Source of the DNA: Aequorivita marisscotiae
Lineage (GTDB): Bacteria > Bacteroidota > Bacteroidia > Flavobacteriales > Flavobacteriaceae
Length of the DNA stretch: 64,000 bases
Reading direction: 5' to 3'
NCBI RefSeq assembly: GCF_029814825.1
Contig: NZ_CP122379.1
Span: 2,728,001 to 2,792,000, forward strand
The notes below the pieces were generated by a model, which had not been told where the DNA came from, did not search any database, and saw nothing but the letters and a program-made list of their open reading frames with translations. Position numbers and translations under genes: made by a program. The stretch's first letter is position 1. Each line of letters opens with the position of its first letter. Positions 35,553 to 43,594 of the stretch are shown here, one piece after another.

Positions 35553-36820
35553 AAAATCGTGTGGTAATAACTGGTTTAGGGGTAGTAGCACCAAATGGAG
35601 TAGGGCTTACTTCTTTTTCCGAAGCCATCAAATCTGGGGCATCAGGCATTACTTTTTTTCCTGAGTTGCGCGATTTAAACTTTTCGTGTCAGCTGGGCGC
35701 TAAACCTTCTATTTCCGAAGAAAAAAAGAGAGAATACTTTTCAGAATTACAACTTCGTAACTTTAATAGCAGCGGTATTTTATATGGTGTAATTGCGGGT
35801 ATGGACGCATTAAAAGATGCCAAAATTACACCCGCAAATCCTGAGGAAGATCCCCTATGGGATTTAGGGATAATCTTCGGAAGTGGCACCAGTGGAGTTG
35901 AAAAATTCCGGGAAGCCATTAATAAGATTGATGCTAAAAATGTTCGCCGTTTGGGAAGCACCTCGGTAGCGCAAACCATGACGAGCGGCGTGAGTGCGTA
36001 TTTGGGTGGCCTCATTGGCGCGGGAAATATGGTAACCGCAAACTCATCGGCCTGCGCAACAGGTACCGAAGCGCTTTTAATGGGCTATGAACACATTGCA
36101 AATGGTAAGGCCAAATATATGCTTTGCGGTAGTACAAGCGATTCCGGCCCCTATCTTTGGGGTGGGTTTGACGCTATGCGTGTTACAACCTATAAACACA
36201 ATCAGGAGCCAAATAAGGTCGCTGGTCCAATGAGCAGTGAGGCAAGCGGGTTTATTCCGAGCAGTGGCGCCGGTGCTTATTTACTAGAATCCTTAACAAG
36301 CGCGCAAGAAAGAGGAGCTACTATTTATGCCGAAATTTTAGGTGGAGCGGTAAATAACGGCGGACAAAGAATCGGGGGAAGTATGACGGCTCCTAACAGT
36401 GTAGCCGTTCAGAAATGTATTAAAGATGCCTTACAGAACGCAGGCGTAGCTACCGATGATATTGATTATATAAACGGGCATTTAACGGCGACTATTAAAG
36501 ATCCCGACGAAATTAAAAATTGGAGTCTAGCCTTAAATAGGAGGGGAGCGAAGTTTCCGTATATAAATTCACTTAAAGGAATGATAGGCCATTGTTTGGC
36601 TGCCAGTGGAAGTATTGAGATTGTTTCGGCTATACTTCAGTTGCACGAAGGGTTTGTGTTTCCAAATGTGAATTGTAAAAGAATACATCCGGAGATTGAC
36701 GCGTTAATTGCTTCCGAAAAAATTCCGAAGCAATTGCAAAGAGTGCCCCTAAAAATAGTTGCAAAAGCCAGTTTTGGGTTTGGTGATGTAAACGCTTGTG
36801 CTATCTTTAAGAAAATTTAA
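35549..36820 (+). CDS. Beta-ketoacyl-ACP synthase (FabF-like) of the PKS operon
   Basis: 423-residue condensing enzyme with a complete Cys-His-His triad: Cys169 in SSACATGTEA, His311 in INGHLTAT and His348 in KGMIGHCLAASGS, with Lys343 nearby. The NGHLTAT and GHCLAASG motifs are variant forms of NAHGTST and GHTxGAAG, so this is a specialised rather than housekeeping KS. It should elongate an acyl chain on the ACP at 36828, which starts 7 bases downstream. Confidence 0.88.
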   Translation: MKNRVVITGLGVVAPNGVGLTSFSEAIKSGASGITFFPELRDLNFSCQLGAKPSISEEKKREYFSELQLRNFNSSGILYGVIAGMDALKDAKITPANPEEDPLWDLGIIFGSGTSGVEKFREAINKIDAKNVRRLGSTSVAQTMTSGVSAYLGGLIGAGNMVTANSSACATGTEALLMGYEHIANGKAKYMLCGSTSDSGPYLWGGFDAMRVTTYKHNQEPNKVAGPMSSEASGFIPSSGAGAYLLESLTSAQERGATIYAEILGGAVNNGGQRIGGSMTAPNSVAVQKCIKDALQNAGVATDDIDYINGHLTATIKDPDEIKNWSLALNRRGAKFPYINSLKGMIGHCLAASGSIEIVSAILQLHEGFVFPNVNCKRIHPEIDALIASEKIPKQLQRVPLKIVAKASFGFGDVNACAIFKKI

Positions 36821-36827
36821 ATTACCT

Positions 36828-37079
36828 ATGACTTCCAACGAAATATACGAAAAGCTCGAACCAATAATTATTACGTATTTGCCGGAGGATGTGGCGCCAA
36901 AGGCAGTAAATAAAGCCAGCGATTTAACCCGTGAATTGAATATAAATTCTGCGCATTTGGTTGATATTGTTTTGGATATAGAGGACGCTTTTAATATTGA
37001 ATTCAAAAACGAGGATATGGAGCAACTTCGCAGTATTAATGATGCAATCTCCTTGATACAACAAAAAATTTCAGGTTAA
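36828..37079 (+). CDS. Acyl carrier protein of the PKS operon
   Basis: 83 residues from the ATG at 36828 (an in-frame GTG at 36798 lies in the KS gene). Acidic four-helix ACP with the phosphopantetheine site at Ser41 in NINSAHLVDIVLDIEDAF, where the usual DSL is replaced by NSAH. This divergent motif fits a dedicated carrier. It closes the seven-gene operon; no terminator hairpin is obvious in the 130-base gap that follows. Confidence 0.87.
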   Translation: MTSNEIYEKLEPIIITYLPEDVAPKAVNKASDLTRELNINSAHLVDIVLDIEDAFNIEFKNEDMEQLRSINDAISLIQQKISG

Positions 37080-37209
37080 TAAAATGTTTTCATTTTCACA
37101 GAAAATTCAATTTTTGTTAAACCCGTATTTATAAGCCGTTAAATTGCGTTAAACCTATTGGCGACCCATTTCAAATTTATTAAATTAAAAAGTAAAAAAT
37201 TTGAAAATC

Positions 37210-37575
37210 ATGAAAAACGTAGTAGCAGTATTATTTCTATTTATAAGTATTTCGGCCTTTTCACAGGATCCATTTCTTCAAAAGTCTAGTCCTGAGGTGG
37301 AAAAAGAAGCTAAGGTAATTACAAACAAATATCTTCCCGAACTCGGAATGACGGGACAACAGGTATTATTGTTTCAACAAAAAGTAGCCGAGTTTTTAAT
37401 TCGAAAAAATAAAATTGAAACCGAATTAAACGGAAAAGAAAAGCTTAACGCTCTTTATAAACTTCAAGTAGAGGAAACCGCAGAAATGAATGATATTTTA
37501 ACGCAGCCCCAAATGGAAGTTTACAAAAAAGTTAAGCCTAAATTTCAACCTTTGGAAAAAATAGAAACTGAGTAA
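37210..37575 (+). CDS. Small exported protein of unknown function
   Basis: 121 residues from the ATG at 37210 (an in-frame TTG lies at 37201). A signal peptide (MKNVVAVLFLFISISAFSQ) precedes a charged, helical mature part with motifs LPELGMTGQQVLLFQQKVAEF and QVEETAEMNDILTQPQM, resembling periplasmic Spy/CpxP-like helical proteins in composition only. No firm family. Its stop meets the convergent ArsC-like gene directly. Confidence 0.6.
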   Translation: MKNVVAVLFLFISISAFSQDPFLQKSSPEVEKEAKVITNKYLPELGMTGQQVLLFQQKVAEFLIRKNKIETELNGKEKLNALYKLQVEETAEMNDILTQPQMEVYKKVKPKFQPLEKIETE

Positions 37576-38040
37576 TTACTTATTTTTTTCAATAAATTTT
37601 TCGTTCTCAGTATTACTTTCAATATCGGGCTCAGTGCCACTTGGCGTACTCTGCTTTAAACCTGCAGACTCTACTCCAAAGAACTCCATAATTTCTGGTG
37701 GATTGTCAATTTGCTTCGTCCGCTTACCCATAATAGCAATTGGTCTAGAAATAACCGAATCGTTATTTTGAATAATTTTTAGCCAATCATTCGAGTTAAA
37801 ATTAGTAGTGCTTTCAGTGTCTATATCTAATTGGCGCTTGTCTACCAAATCGCCAATTTTAACCCCTAATGAATCTGCAATTTCTGCCCATTGGGTATCG
37901 GCTACTTTGGTTTTTGCCAAATCTATTGCCAAATAACGAGCATCTATTCCGGTTAAATAACTTAAGGTATGTATTCCCACACGGGTGTTGCTGCTGTAAA
38001 TTAAGGTAAGTTGGTTTTCATCTCGTGCTATTACTCCCAT
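37576..38040 (-). CDS. ArsC/Spx-like thioredoxin-fold protein lacking the active-site cysteine
   Basis: 154 residues from the ATG at 38040 (38049 is an alternative). The layout LIYSSNTRVGIHTLSYL ... WAEIADSLG ... WLKIIQNNDSVISRPIAIM matches the ArsC family, whose members have a Cys in the first loop (HNPRCSKS). Here that loop reads SSNTRVG and the visible protein has no cysteine, so it cannot be a standard arsenate reductase. The C-terminal 40 residues are a low-complexity tail (STPSGTEPDIESNTENEK). It follows the HPF gene by 4 bases, suggesting a stress-linked role. Confidence 0.7.
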   Translation of the reverse strand: MGVIARDENQLTLIYSSNTRVGIHTLSYLTGIDARYLAIDLAKTKVADTQWAEIADSLGVKIGDLVDKRQLDIDTESTTNFNSNDWLKIIQNNDSVISRPIAIMGKRTKQIDNPPEIMEFFGVESAGLKQSTPSGTEPDIESNTENEKFIEKNK

Positions 38041-38053
38041 ATTTTTCATACTA

Positions 38054-38356
38054 TTAGTGTGCTTTCAGTTTTTCTTTTCTTTTTTGAAGTTGTGATCTAA
38101 GTTCAGTTATTACTTTAGCAACCGAAGCTTCAAAAGAGGCGCTAGATGTTTCTGCGAAAATAGTAGCGCCCGGCATACTTAAGCGTACGCTACAGATTTT
38201 TCCCTTTTCAGGGTTAGAAGAGTTTTCCTTTTTAAAATATACGTCTCCACTAATTATAGAGTCGTATTTAGTTTCAATTTTATTCAGTCTTTCGGTAACA
38301 AAATCTTCCAATCTTTGGCTAGCCGCTACCTCGTGATACTCGAAATTTATCTTCAT
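38054..38356 (-). CDS. Ribosome hibernation-promoting factor HPF/YfiA, short form
   Basis: 100-residue protein of the S30AE family (INFEYHEVAASQRLEDFV, TKYDSIISGDVYFKKE, ASVAKVITELRSQLQKRKEK), which binds the 30S decoding centre and inactivates ribosomes in stationary phase. The short form lacks the C-terminal dimerisation domain of long HPF. A -7-like element TAAATTTG (38384-38377) lies about 20 bases before the start on the minus strand without a clear TTG partner. Confidence 0.92.
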   Translation of the reverse strand: MKINFEYHEVAASQRLEDFVTERLNKIETKYDSIISGDVYFKKENSSNPEKGKICSVRLSMPGATIFAETSSASFEASVAKVITELRSQLQKRKEKLKAH

Positions 38357-38436
38357 AATCTATTGGTTTTTATTATCAAATTTAAAGATACAATAGCATA
38401 AAAACCACACCAAACTTTTAATATGATTTTGTGAAA

Positions 38437-39396
38437 TTAATCTTCATTAACCACCGGCGGATTGGGGTCTGAAATTACCATTGAGGCTACAATACCTGCG
38501 GCTAAAGATAATCCGATTACACCCAACGAGAGCCATTCGGGTATTTCAACATTGTGGGAGAGTATCATTTTTACGCCAACAAAGGCCAAAATTACCACCA
38601 GACTATAATTTATAAACCTAAATTTGGTAAGCATTCTTGAAATTAAAAAATACATAGAACGCAGCCCTAAAATTGCCAAAATATTTGAGCTAAAAACAAT
38701 AAATGGATCTGCGGTAATTGCCAGAATTGCAGGAATACTATCCAAGGCAAAAAGTATATCGGTAAGTTCAATAATTATTAAAGCAACAAATAGCGGGGTT
38801 GCCGCGCGAATTCCCATTCGTTTTATAAAAAATTTATCGCCGTCCATTCTATAACTTACGGGGAATAGTTTTTTCATAAAACGGAACATTTTAGATTTTT
38901 TGGGGTTAAACTCCGTTTCCTTATGCGTTAGCATTCTAAATGCTGTAAATAGTAGAAAGGCACCGAACACGTATATTATCCAGTCGAATTTGTTGATTAA
39001 GGCAACGCCAAAAAATATCATTAACGCCCTAAAAACAATAGCCCCCAAGATTCCATAAAACAACACTTCGTGTTGGTATTTCTGTGGAATTGCAAACGAT
39101 GAAAATATTACTGCAATTACAAATACGTTGTCTATACTCAGCGAAAGCTCAATTAAATAGCCGGTAATATATTTAAGCGTTGCTACATCCGGAGTTAAAT
39201 TTGTTGGGTTTTCTACGAGCCCTTCTTTAAAAAGCCAATAAATTACTCCTGAAAATCCAAGGGCTAAGGTTACCCAAACAGTAGTCCAAATTGCGGCTTC
39301 CTTTGTTTTAATAACGTGGGGAGTACGGTTAAAAACCCCTAAATCTAACGCCAAGAATAAAATAATAAACCCAATAAAAATTCCCCAAACAACCAT
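38437..39396 (-). CDS. TerC-family integral membrane protein
   Basis: 319 residues with about nine transmembrane helices. Conserved TerC/Alx features are YLIELSLSIDNVFVIAV and IELTDILFALDSIPAILAI, each with acidic residues in the membrane, proposed to move manganese or other cations. The hydrophilic loop FRMLTHKETEFNPKKSK sits between the halves. Family certain, ion inferred. Confidence 0.92.
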   Translation of the reverse strand: MVVWGIFIGFIILFLALDLGVFNRTPHVIKTKEAAIWTTVWVTLALGFSGVIYWLFKEGLVENPTNLTPDVATLKYITGYLIELSLSIDNVFVIAVIFSSFAIPQKYQHEVLFYGILGAIVFRALMIFFGVALINKFDWIIYVFGAFLLFTAFRMLTHKETEFNPKKSKMFRFMKKLFPVSYRMDGDKFFIKRMGIRAATPLFVALIIIELTDILFALDSIPAILAITADPFIVFSSNILAILGLRSMYFLISRMLTKFRFINYSLVVILAFVGVKMILSHNVEIPEWLSLGVIGLSLAAGIVASMVISDPNPPVVNED

Positions 39397-39534
39397 AAAT
39401 TAAAATTTTGCACAAAATTAGGAGGAAAGTACCTTTAAATATGATATGGAAATGTTAATAATTAGCAGCTGCGTTAAATCTTCATTAAATTTTTTTTCCG
39501 CTAAACGAAAGCCATTACATTTAAAACAAAAAAT

Positions 39535-40146
39535 ATGAAAAATAGTACTACCGTAAACAAACAAACCCCTACAGAGCATCCTATTTTAGATAGCATTAAA
39601 AATAGATGGAGCCCGCGAACCTTTGCAGATACGCCAATTAGTGAATCGGATGTTCAGGTGTTGTTAGAAGCGGGGAGATGGGCGCCAAGTTCTTCCAATA
39701 TTCAGCCTTGGCGTATAATCTGGGGTATAAAAGGTACCGAAATGTACGATAGAATTTTTGATTGCTTAGACGAATTTAATCAGAGCTGGGCAGGAAATTC
39801 ACAGGTTTTATGGATAAACGCCTTTAAAAAAACAATGAAAGACGGTACTAAAGAAAACTTTCACGCGCTTCACGATTTGGGACTCTTTATGGGCAATGTA
39901 ATTCACCAAGCAAACAGTATGGGGATTGCCTCACACCAAATGGCCGGATTGCAATTTAAAAAGGCGCAAAGTGAATTTAACTTTACTGAGGATTACCACG
40001 TGGCAACTGCCGTGGCTTTTGGCTATTACGGCGGTAGCTTAGATAATTTACCCGAAGATCTACAACGGCAAGAAGAGCAAAAAATGCGTAAAAGAAAAAA
40101 TATTACTGAATTTGCGTTTAACGGAAATTTTAAAAATAACAGCTAA
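39535..40146 (+). CDS. Nitroreductase-family flavoprotein
   Basis: 203-residue FMN-dependent enzyme: the N-terminal RWSPRTFADTPIS and LLEAGRWAPSSSNIQPWRI motifs bind FMN, and GIASHQMAGL is the second conserved patch. Such enzymes reduce nitro compounds, quinones or other acceptors with NAD(P)H. The next gene starts 2 bases after the stop. Confidence 0.9.
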   Translation: MKNSTTVNKQTPTEHPILDSIKNRWSPRTFADTPISESDVQVLLEAGRWAPSSSNIQPWRIIWGIKGTEMYDRIFDCLDEFNQSWAGNSQVLWINAFKKTMKDGTKENFHALHDLGLFMGNVIHQANSMGIASHQMAGLQFKKAQSEFNFTEDYHVATAVAFGYYGGSLDNLPEDLQRQEEQKMRKRKNITEFAFNGNFKNNS

Positions 40147-40148
40147 TT

Positions 40149-40349
40149 ATGGAAAAGAAGAAAAAGCACGCCGATTTTCAAGACGAATATAGAAAATCTT
40201 CAAATTTTGGGAAACTTCAACAGGAGGAAGATTTAAAAATTAAGGGCGATGGCAAATTAAAAGTTGAAAAAGACGATGCAATGAAATCACGCTCAGACCA
40301 AAAAACAATTTCAGAAACACTTAAAAAAATAAATTCTGAAGAAGAATAA
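40149..40349 (+). CDS. Small charged hydrophilic protein, unknown
   Basis: 66 residues, very rich in Lys, Glu and Asp (MEKKKKHADFQDEYRKSSNF ... KKINSEEE), with no signal peptide or hydrophobic segment. Likely disordered or a short coiled coil. It is coupled to the nitroreductase (2-base gap) and precedes the channel gene by 44 bases. No family recognised. Confidence 0.55.
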   Translation: MEKKKKHADFQDEYRKSSNFGKLQQEEDLKIKGDGKLKVEKDDAMKSRSDQKTISETLKKINSEEE

Positions 40350-40393
40350 GTAAATAAAAAAGACGATTTTTATGGTTGCACAACCTACCGTAT

Positions 40394-41254
40394 ATGCCTA
40401 AACCCAACCCCAGTAAAGCGGAACAACAAAGCAATATTGATGAAGAACTGGAAAACTCTAAGTCATCAGAGATAACCAGTACCAAATCGCACGGCGAAAT
40501 CTTAAAACAGCAAATAATTGATGGGCAGGAAACTTATAATAAAAATGCTATAAGTATACTTCTAAGTTCGCTAACGGCCGGTCTGGAAATAGGTTTCAGC
40601 TACTTATTAATATGTAGCCTTTTTTTCTTTTTACAAGGAAAAGTTGAAGAAGACACTATTATAAAACTCTTGTCTGTGGTTTATCCGGTAGGCTTTATAA
40701 TGATTATTTTGGGGCAATCCATATTATTTACCGAACAAACTTCACTATTAACGCTTCCGGTTCTAAATAAAAAAAGAAGTTTCCGAAGTTTATTAAAACT
40801 TTGGGGGCTGGTTATTTCAGGAAATTTAATTGGGGGCTACCTAATAGCATTTTTATTGGTTTGGATTGGACCACATTTAGGCATATTCAATTTATTAACT
40901 GTCGAAAAAATAGCGGTTCACGTAACCCATTACGATAATTCGGTAATTTTTGTCAGTGCCATTCTTGCCGGTTGGTTAATGGGGTTGCTCTCGTGGTTAA
41001 TAGCAGCTTCAAAAAGTACGCTAAGCCGAATTGTTTTAATATTTATGATTACCGCAGTGCTTTCATTCACCGGGCTTCACCACAGTATTGTGGGCAATGT
41101 AGAGGTTTTTGCTGGCTGGATAAGTTCGTCTGCAATAACATTTGTAGATTATCTGTCCTTTATCCTTTTAGCGTTATTAGGAAATGCCTTGGGCGGAGCC
41201 ATTTTTGTTGCTTTGCTGAAATATCGTGCCTTTGTTTACGATGTAAAAGGGTAG
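40394..41254 (+). CDS. Formate/nitrite transporter (FNT)-family channel
   Basis: About 286 residues from the ATG at 40394 (an in-frame TTG at 40376 is less likely). A polar 45-residue N-terminus precedes six transmembrane helices, with family features ILLSSLTAGLEIGFSYLLI, LWGLVISGNLIGGYL (LxxNxxG-like), AILAGWLMGLLSWLI and LLALLGNALGGAIFVAL. It is closest in outline to the YfdC-like branch of this family. Substrate unknown. Confidence 0.85.
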   Translation: MPKPNPSKAEQQSNIDEELENSKSSEITSTKSHGEILKQQIIDGQETYNKNAISILLSSLTAGLEIGFSYLLICSLFFFLQGKVEEDTIIKLLSVVYPVGFIMIILGQSILFTEQTSLLTLPVLNKKRSFRSLLKLWGLVISGNLIGGYLIAFLLVWIGPHLGIFNLLTVEKIAVHVTHYDNSVIFVSAILAGWLMGLLSWLIAASKSTLSRIVLIFMITAVLSFTGLHHSIVGNVEVFAGWISSSAITFVDYLSFILLALLGNALGGAIFVALLKYRAFVYDVKG

Positions 41255-41291
41255 GTAGAGGAAGCAATTTTTAATTATAAACAACAATAAA

Positions 41292-41320
41292 AAAACCCTT
41301 TTTCAAGGGTTTTATTTTTA
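41292..41320 (+). terminator. Terminator after the FNT gene
   Basis: AAAACCCTT (41292-41300), TTTC loop, AAGGGTTTT (41305-41313), then a T-rich tract; the A-rich left side makes it usable in both directions, so it may also serve the small minus-strand gene at 41345-41464. Confidence 0.8.
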
Positions 41321-41344
41321 AATCTTTTAGCGAGTGGGAATATG

Positions 41345-41464
41345 TTAACCTGGATTAATATTTGCTCCAGGCTTAGGTTTCGCCTTTGGTTTTGCCGAAG
41401 CTTTAGCAGCAATTGGTTTTGCCGGCTTCTTTTTTTCTGTATTGTTTTCTGGTTTTTTCCCCAT
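41345..41464 (-). CDS. Small basic Lys/Ala/Pro-rich protein
   Basis: 39 residues: MGKKPENNTEKKKPAKPIAA followed by further AK and KPK repeats and ending GANINPG. It is strongly basic and probably disordered, resembling histone H1-like or nucleic-acid-binding tails. It has an in-frame ATG, a clean stop and terminator on its downstream side (41292-41320). A TACCTTTA element upstream on the minus strand resembles a -7 box. Coding status is plausible but not proven. Confidence 0.5.
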   Translation of the reverse strand: MGKKPENNTEKKKPAKPIAAKASAKPKAKPKPGANINPG

Positions 41465-41593
41465 GGCTATATTTTTTAGTTAACATATACTGTTTAAAGG
41501 TACTAAATTAACGAACACCCTGCCGTATTTAATCTAAATATTTCGCGCTTAGGCAAATGATTTTAAGTAACTTAGCGAAACTAACCGAAGAAT

Positions 41594-43558
41594 ATGAAGC
41601 TTAGCTCCTTTTTTAAGCAGTGCCACGAAAAGGAAGTCTTTAAAATGTTGTCTATTTATGTGGTTTCTGCGTGGATTATCTTACAAGTTCTCGCAGTAAC
41701 TTGGCAACCATTGGGGCTTCCCGAAAAATCCGTTACTTTTTTAATTATAATTTTATTGCTTTGTTTTCCTATTTATATTTTTCTTCTTTGGAAATTCAGA
41801 TTAGCCAAAATTCATCAAGCTGAAATCGCGCAAAGCGAAAAGAAACCCAAGAAAGAACTAGCCTTTCGGAAAACATATTTCTCGGCTCTTGGAATAATCG
41901 CTTCATTATGTGTAATTGCCGTATTCTTAATAGTAAACAAGAATTTTTTACCCGCTAACAATTCCCTGCCAAAAATTATTAGTAGCGATAAGATTGCTGT
42001 GCTAAAATTTGGTAATAATACGGGAGACCATAAATACGACATTGTAAGTAAAATGGCCTCAGACTGGATAATCCACGGCATTACCGAAAACCAAGTAGCG
42101 CAGGTAATAACACAAGATTTAGTAGATGAATATAGAACAATTTTAAAAGGAAAAAAAATTGAGGAAGACGAATCAACCATTGTACGCGAATATCTAAAAC
42201 CCAGTAAAATAATTTCAGGAAATTTCTATCTCAAAAATGAAAAACTTCTCTTTCAAGGGATGTTGATAGATGGAAAAACCAATAAAACCATTATATCGTT
42301 TAAACCTACACAATGTCTTGCAACCAACCCTCTAGAGTGTATTGAAGATTTAAACGAATCTATAACTGGCTATTTTATTACAAAAGATAAGCAAAAGTTA
42401 ATGCTGCAAGAAACACCGCCAAAATATGAAGCGTACAAATTGCTACTTGAAGCTAAAAACAGCAACGAAAACGAAACTTATATTAACCTTTTAAACAGAG
42501 CAATAGCTTCAGATTCTACTTATTTTGAACCAAAAGTGCTCCGTGTGGCCCATTACTACAACCAACAAGATTTTAAAACGGCAGATTCTCTCTTAAACTT
42601 AATTAAACCAGATTCGTACACCAATAAACGACAGTTAAACCTGCTAAATATGTACGAAGCGCTTTTAAAAGGCGACAATCGTACTGTGTATAAAACGCTT
42701 TTAAATGAGTACAAAATTGCGCCTTTCGATTTAACCACCAATAAAACCGCTATGGTGGTAGCGCTGCAGTTTGTTAATAAGCCGGAAGATGTGGAAGCTA
42801 TTTACAAAGTGATCCCGATGGACAGTATAAACCTTCAAAACTGTTCAGATTGCGTGGCGCGGATTTATGTAAACGCTTATGCCAATATAGAATTGGGCAA
42901 TTATACGGCGGCGCTACAAACCATTGAAGATGCACAAAATAAGTTTGACGCCAAAATTTTAAACAAACCGCTTGCTATTGCCTACGTTCGTGCCAATAAA
43001 ATTGAGGAGCTCGACCAATTTCTTAGAAAAATAGAAATTACGAATTCCCCCGCCGAAGTAAACGACTTGTATTTACAGGTAGGGAAGGAGTTTTTATTGA
43101 AAAATAACAAAACCAAGGCCATGGAATATTTTAAATATATTCTAAATTCAGACTCCGCAATTGTGGCGCCGGTAATGCTTGCAGAAGCACTGTTTTATGC
43201 TGAAGCGTATGAAAAGGCCGAAAAGATTTTAAACACCCACTACGCCAATAATCCCACAGACGTTGAGGCATTGTCAAAGTTGGCAATTTGTAATTTTAAA
43301 ATGGGCAACCAAATAAAAGCCGAATCGTACCTCGAAAATTTAGAAACGTTGCCTTTAAAATATCAATTTGGAAGTATAAACTACGCACTAGCGCAGTATT
43401 ATGCTGCCACAGATAATCAGCCTCAATTTCAAAACCATCTGCTGAAAGCGGTAGCTAACGGACATAAATACCATTGGAAGTTTTTCAAAAACGATCCTCA
43501 ATTTTTGAAATACAGCAACACGGCAGTGTTTAAAGAAGCAATGAACTTTTGGAAATAG
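41594..43558 (+). CDS. Membrane-anchored TolB-like/TPR protein, first gene of the caspase-TIR cluster
   Basis: 654 residues. Three transmembrane helices near the N-terminus (about 18-38, 46-66, 92-113) include the module VFKMLSIYVVSAWIILQV and GLPEKSVTFLIIILLLCFPI, which is common in bacterial TPR/adenylate-cyclase-like regulators. A TolB-N/FlgO-like domain follows (about 130-275: DKIAVLKFGNNTGDHKY, KIISGNFYLKNEKLLFQG). The rest is helical tetratricopeptide repeats (about 280-650, for example DFKTADSLLNLI and AYEKAEKILNTHYANNPTD). Such proteins act as scaffolds or sensors. It is followed 36 bases later by the caspase gene. Confidence 0.8.
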   Translation: MKLSSFFKQCHEKEVFKMLSIYVVSAWIILQVLAVTWQPLGLPEKSVTFLIIILLLCFPIYIFLLWKFRLAKIHQAEIAQSEKKPKKELAFRKTYFSALGIIASLCVIAVFLIVNKNFLPANNSLPKIISSDKIAVLKFGNNTGDHKYDIVSKMASDWIIHGITENQVAQVITQDLVDEYRTILKGKKIEEDESTIVREYLKPSKIISGNFYLKNEKLLFQGMLIDGKTNKTIISFKPTQCLATNPLECIEDLNESITGYFITKDKQKLMLQETPPKYEAYKLLLEAKNSNENETYINLLNRAIASDSTYFEPKVLRVAHYYNQQDFKTADSLLNLIKPDSYTNKRQLNLLNMYEALLKGDNRTVYKTLLNEYKIAPFDLTTNKTAMVVALQFVNKPEDVEAIYKVIPMDSINLQNCSDCVARIYVNAYANIELGNYTAALQTIEDAQNKFDAKILNKPLAIAYVRANKIEELDQFLRKIEITNSPAEVNDLYLQVGKEFLLKNNKTKAMEYFKYILNSDSAIVAPVMLAEALFYAEAYEKAEKILNTHYANNPTDVEALSKLAICNFKMGNQIKAESYLENLETLPLKYQFGSINYALAQYYAATDNQPQFQNHLLKAVANGHKYHWKFFKNDPQFLKYSNTAVFKEAMNFWK

Positions 43559-43594
43559 TATTTTGTTTTTTTGCACTTCCGTAATTTTAAAAAT

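Noticed and set aside
38377-38384. Complete promoter for the HPF gene
   Set aside because: Only a -7-like TAAATTTG is present; the nearest TTG candidates lie at wrong distances.
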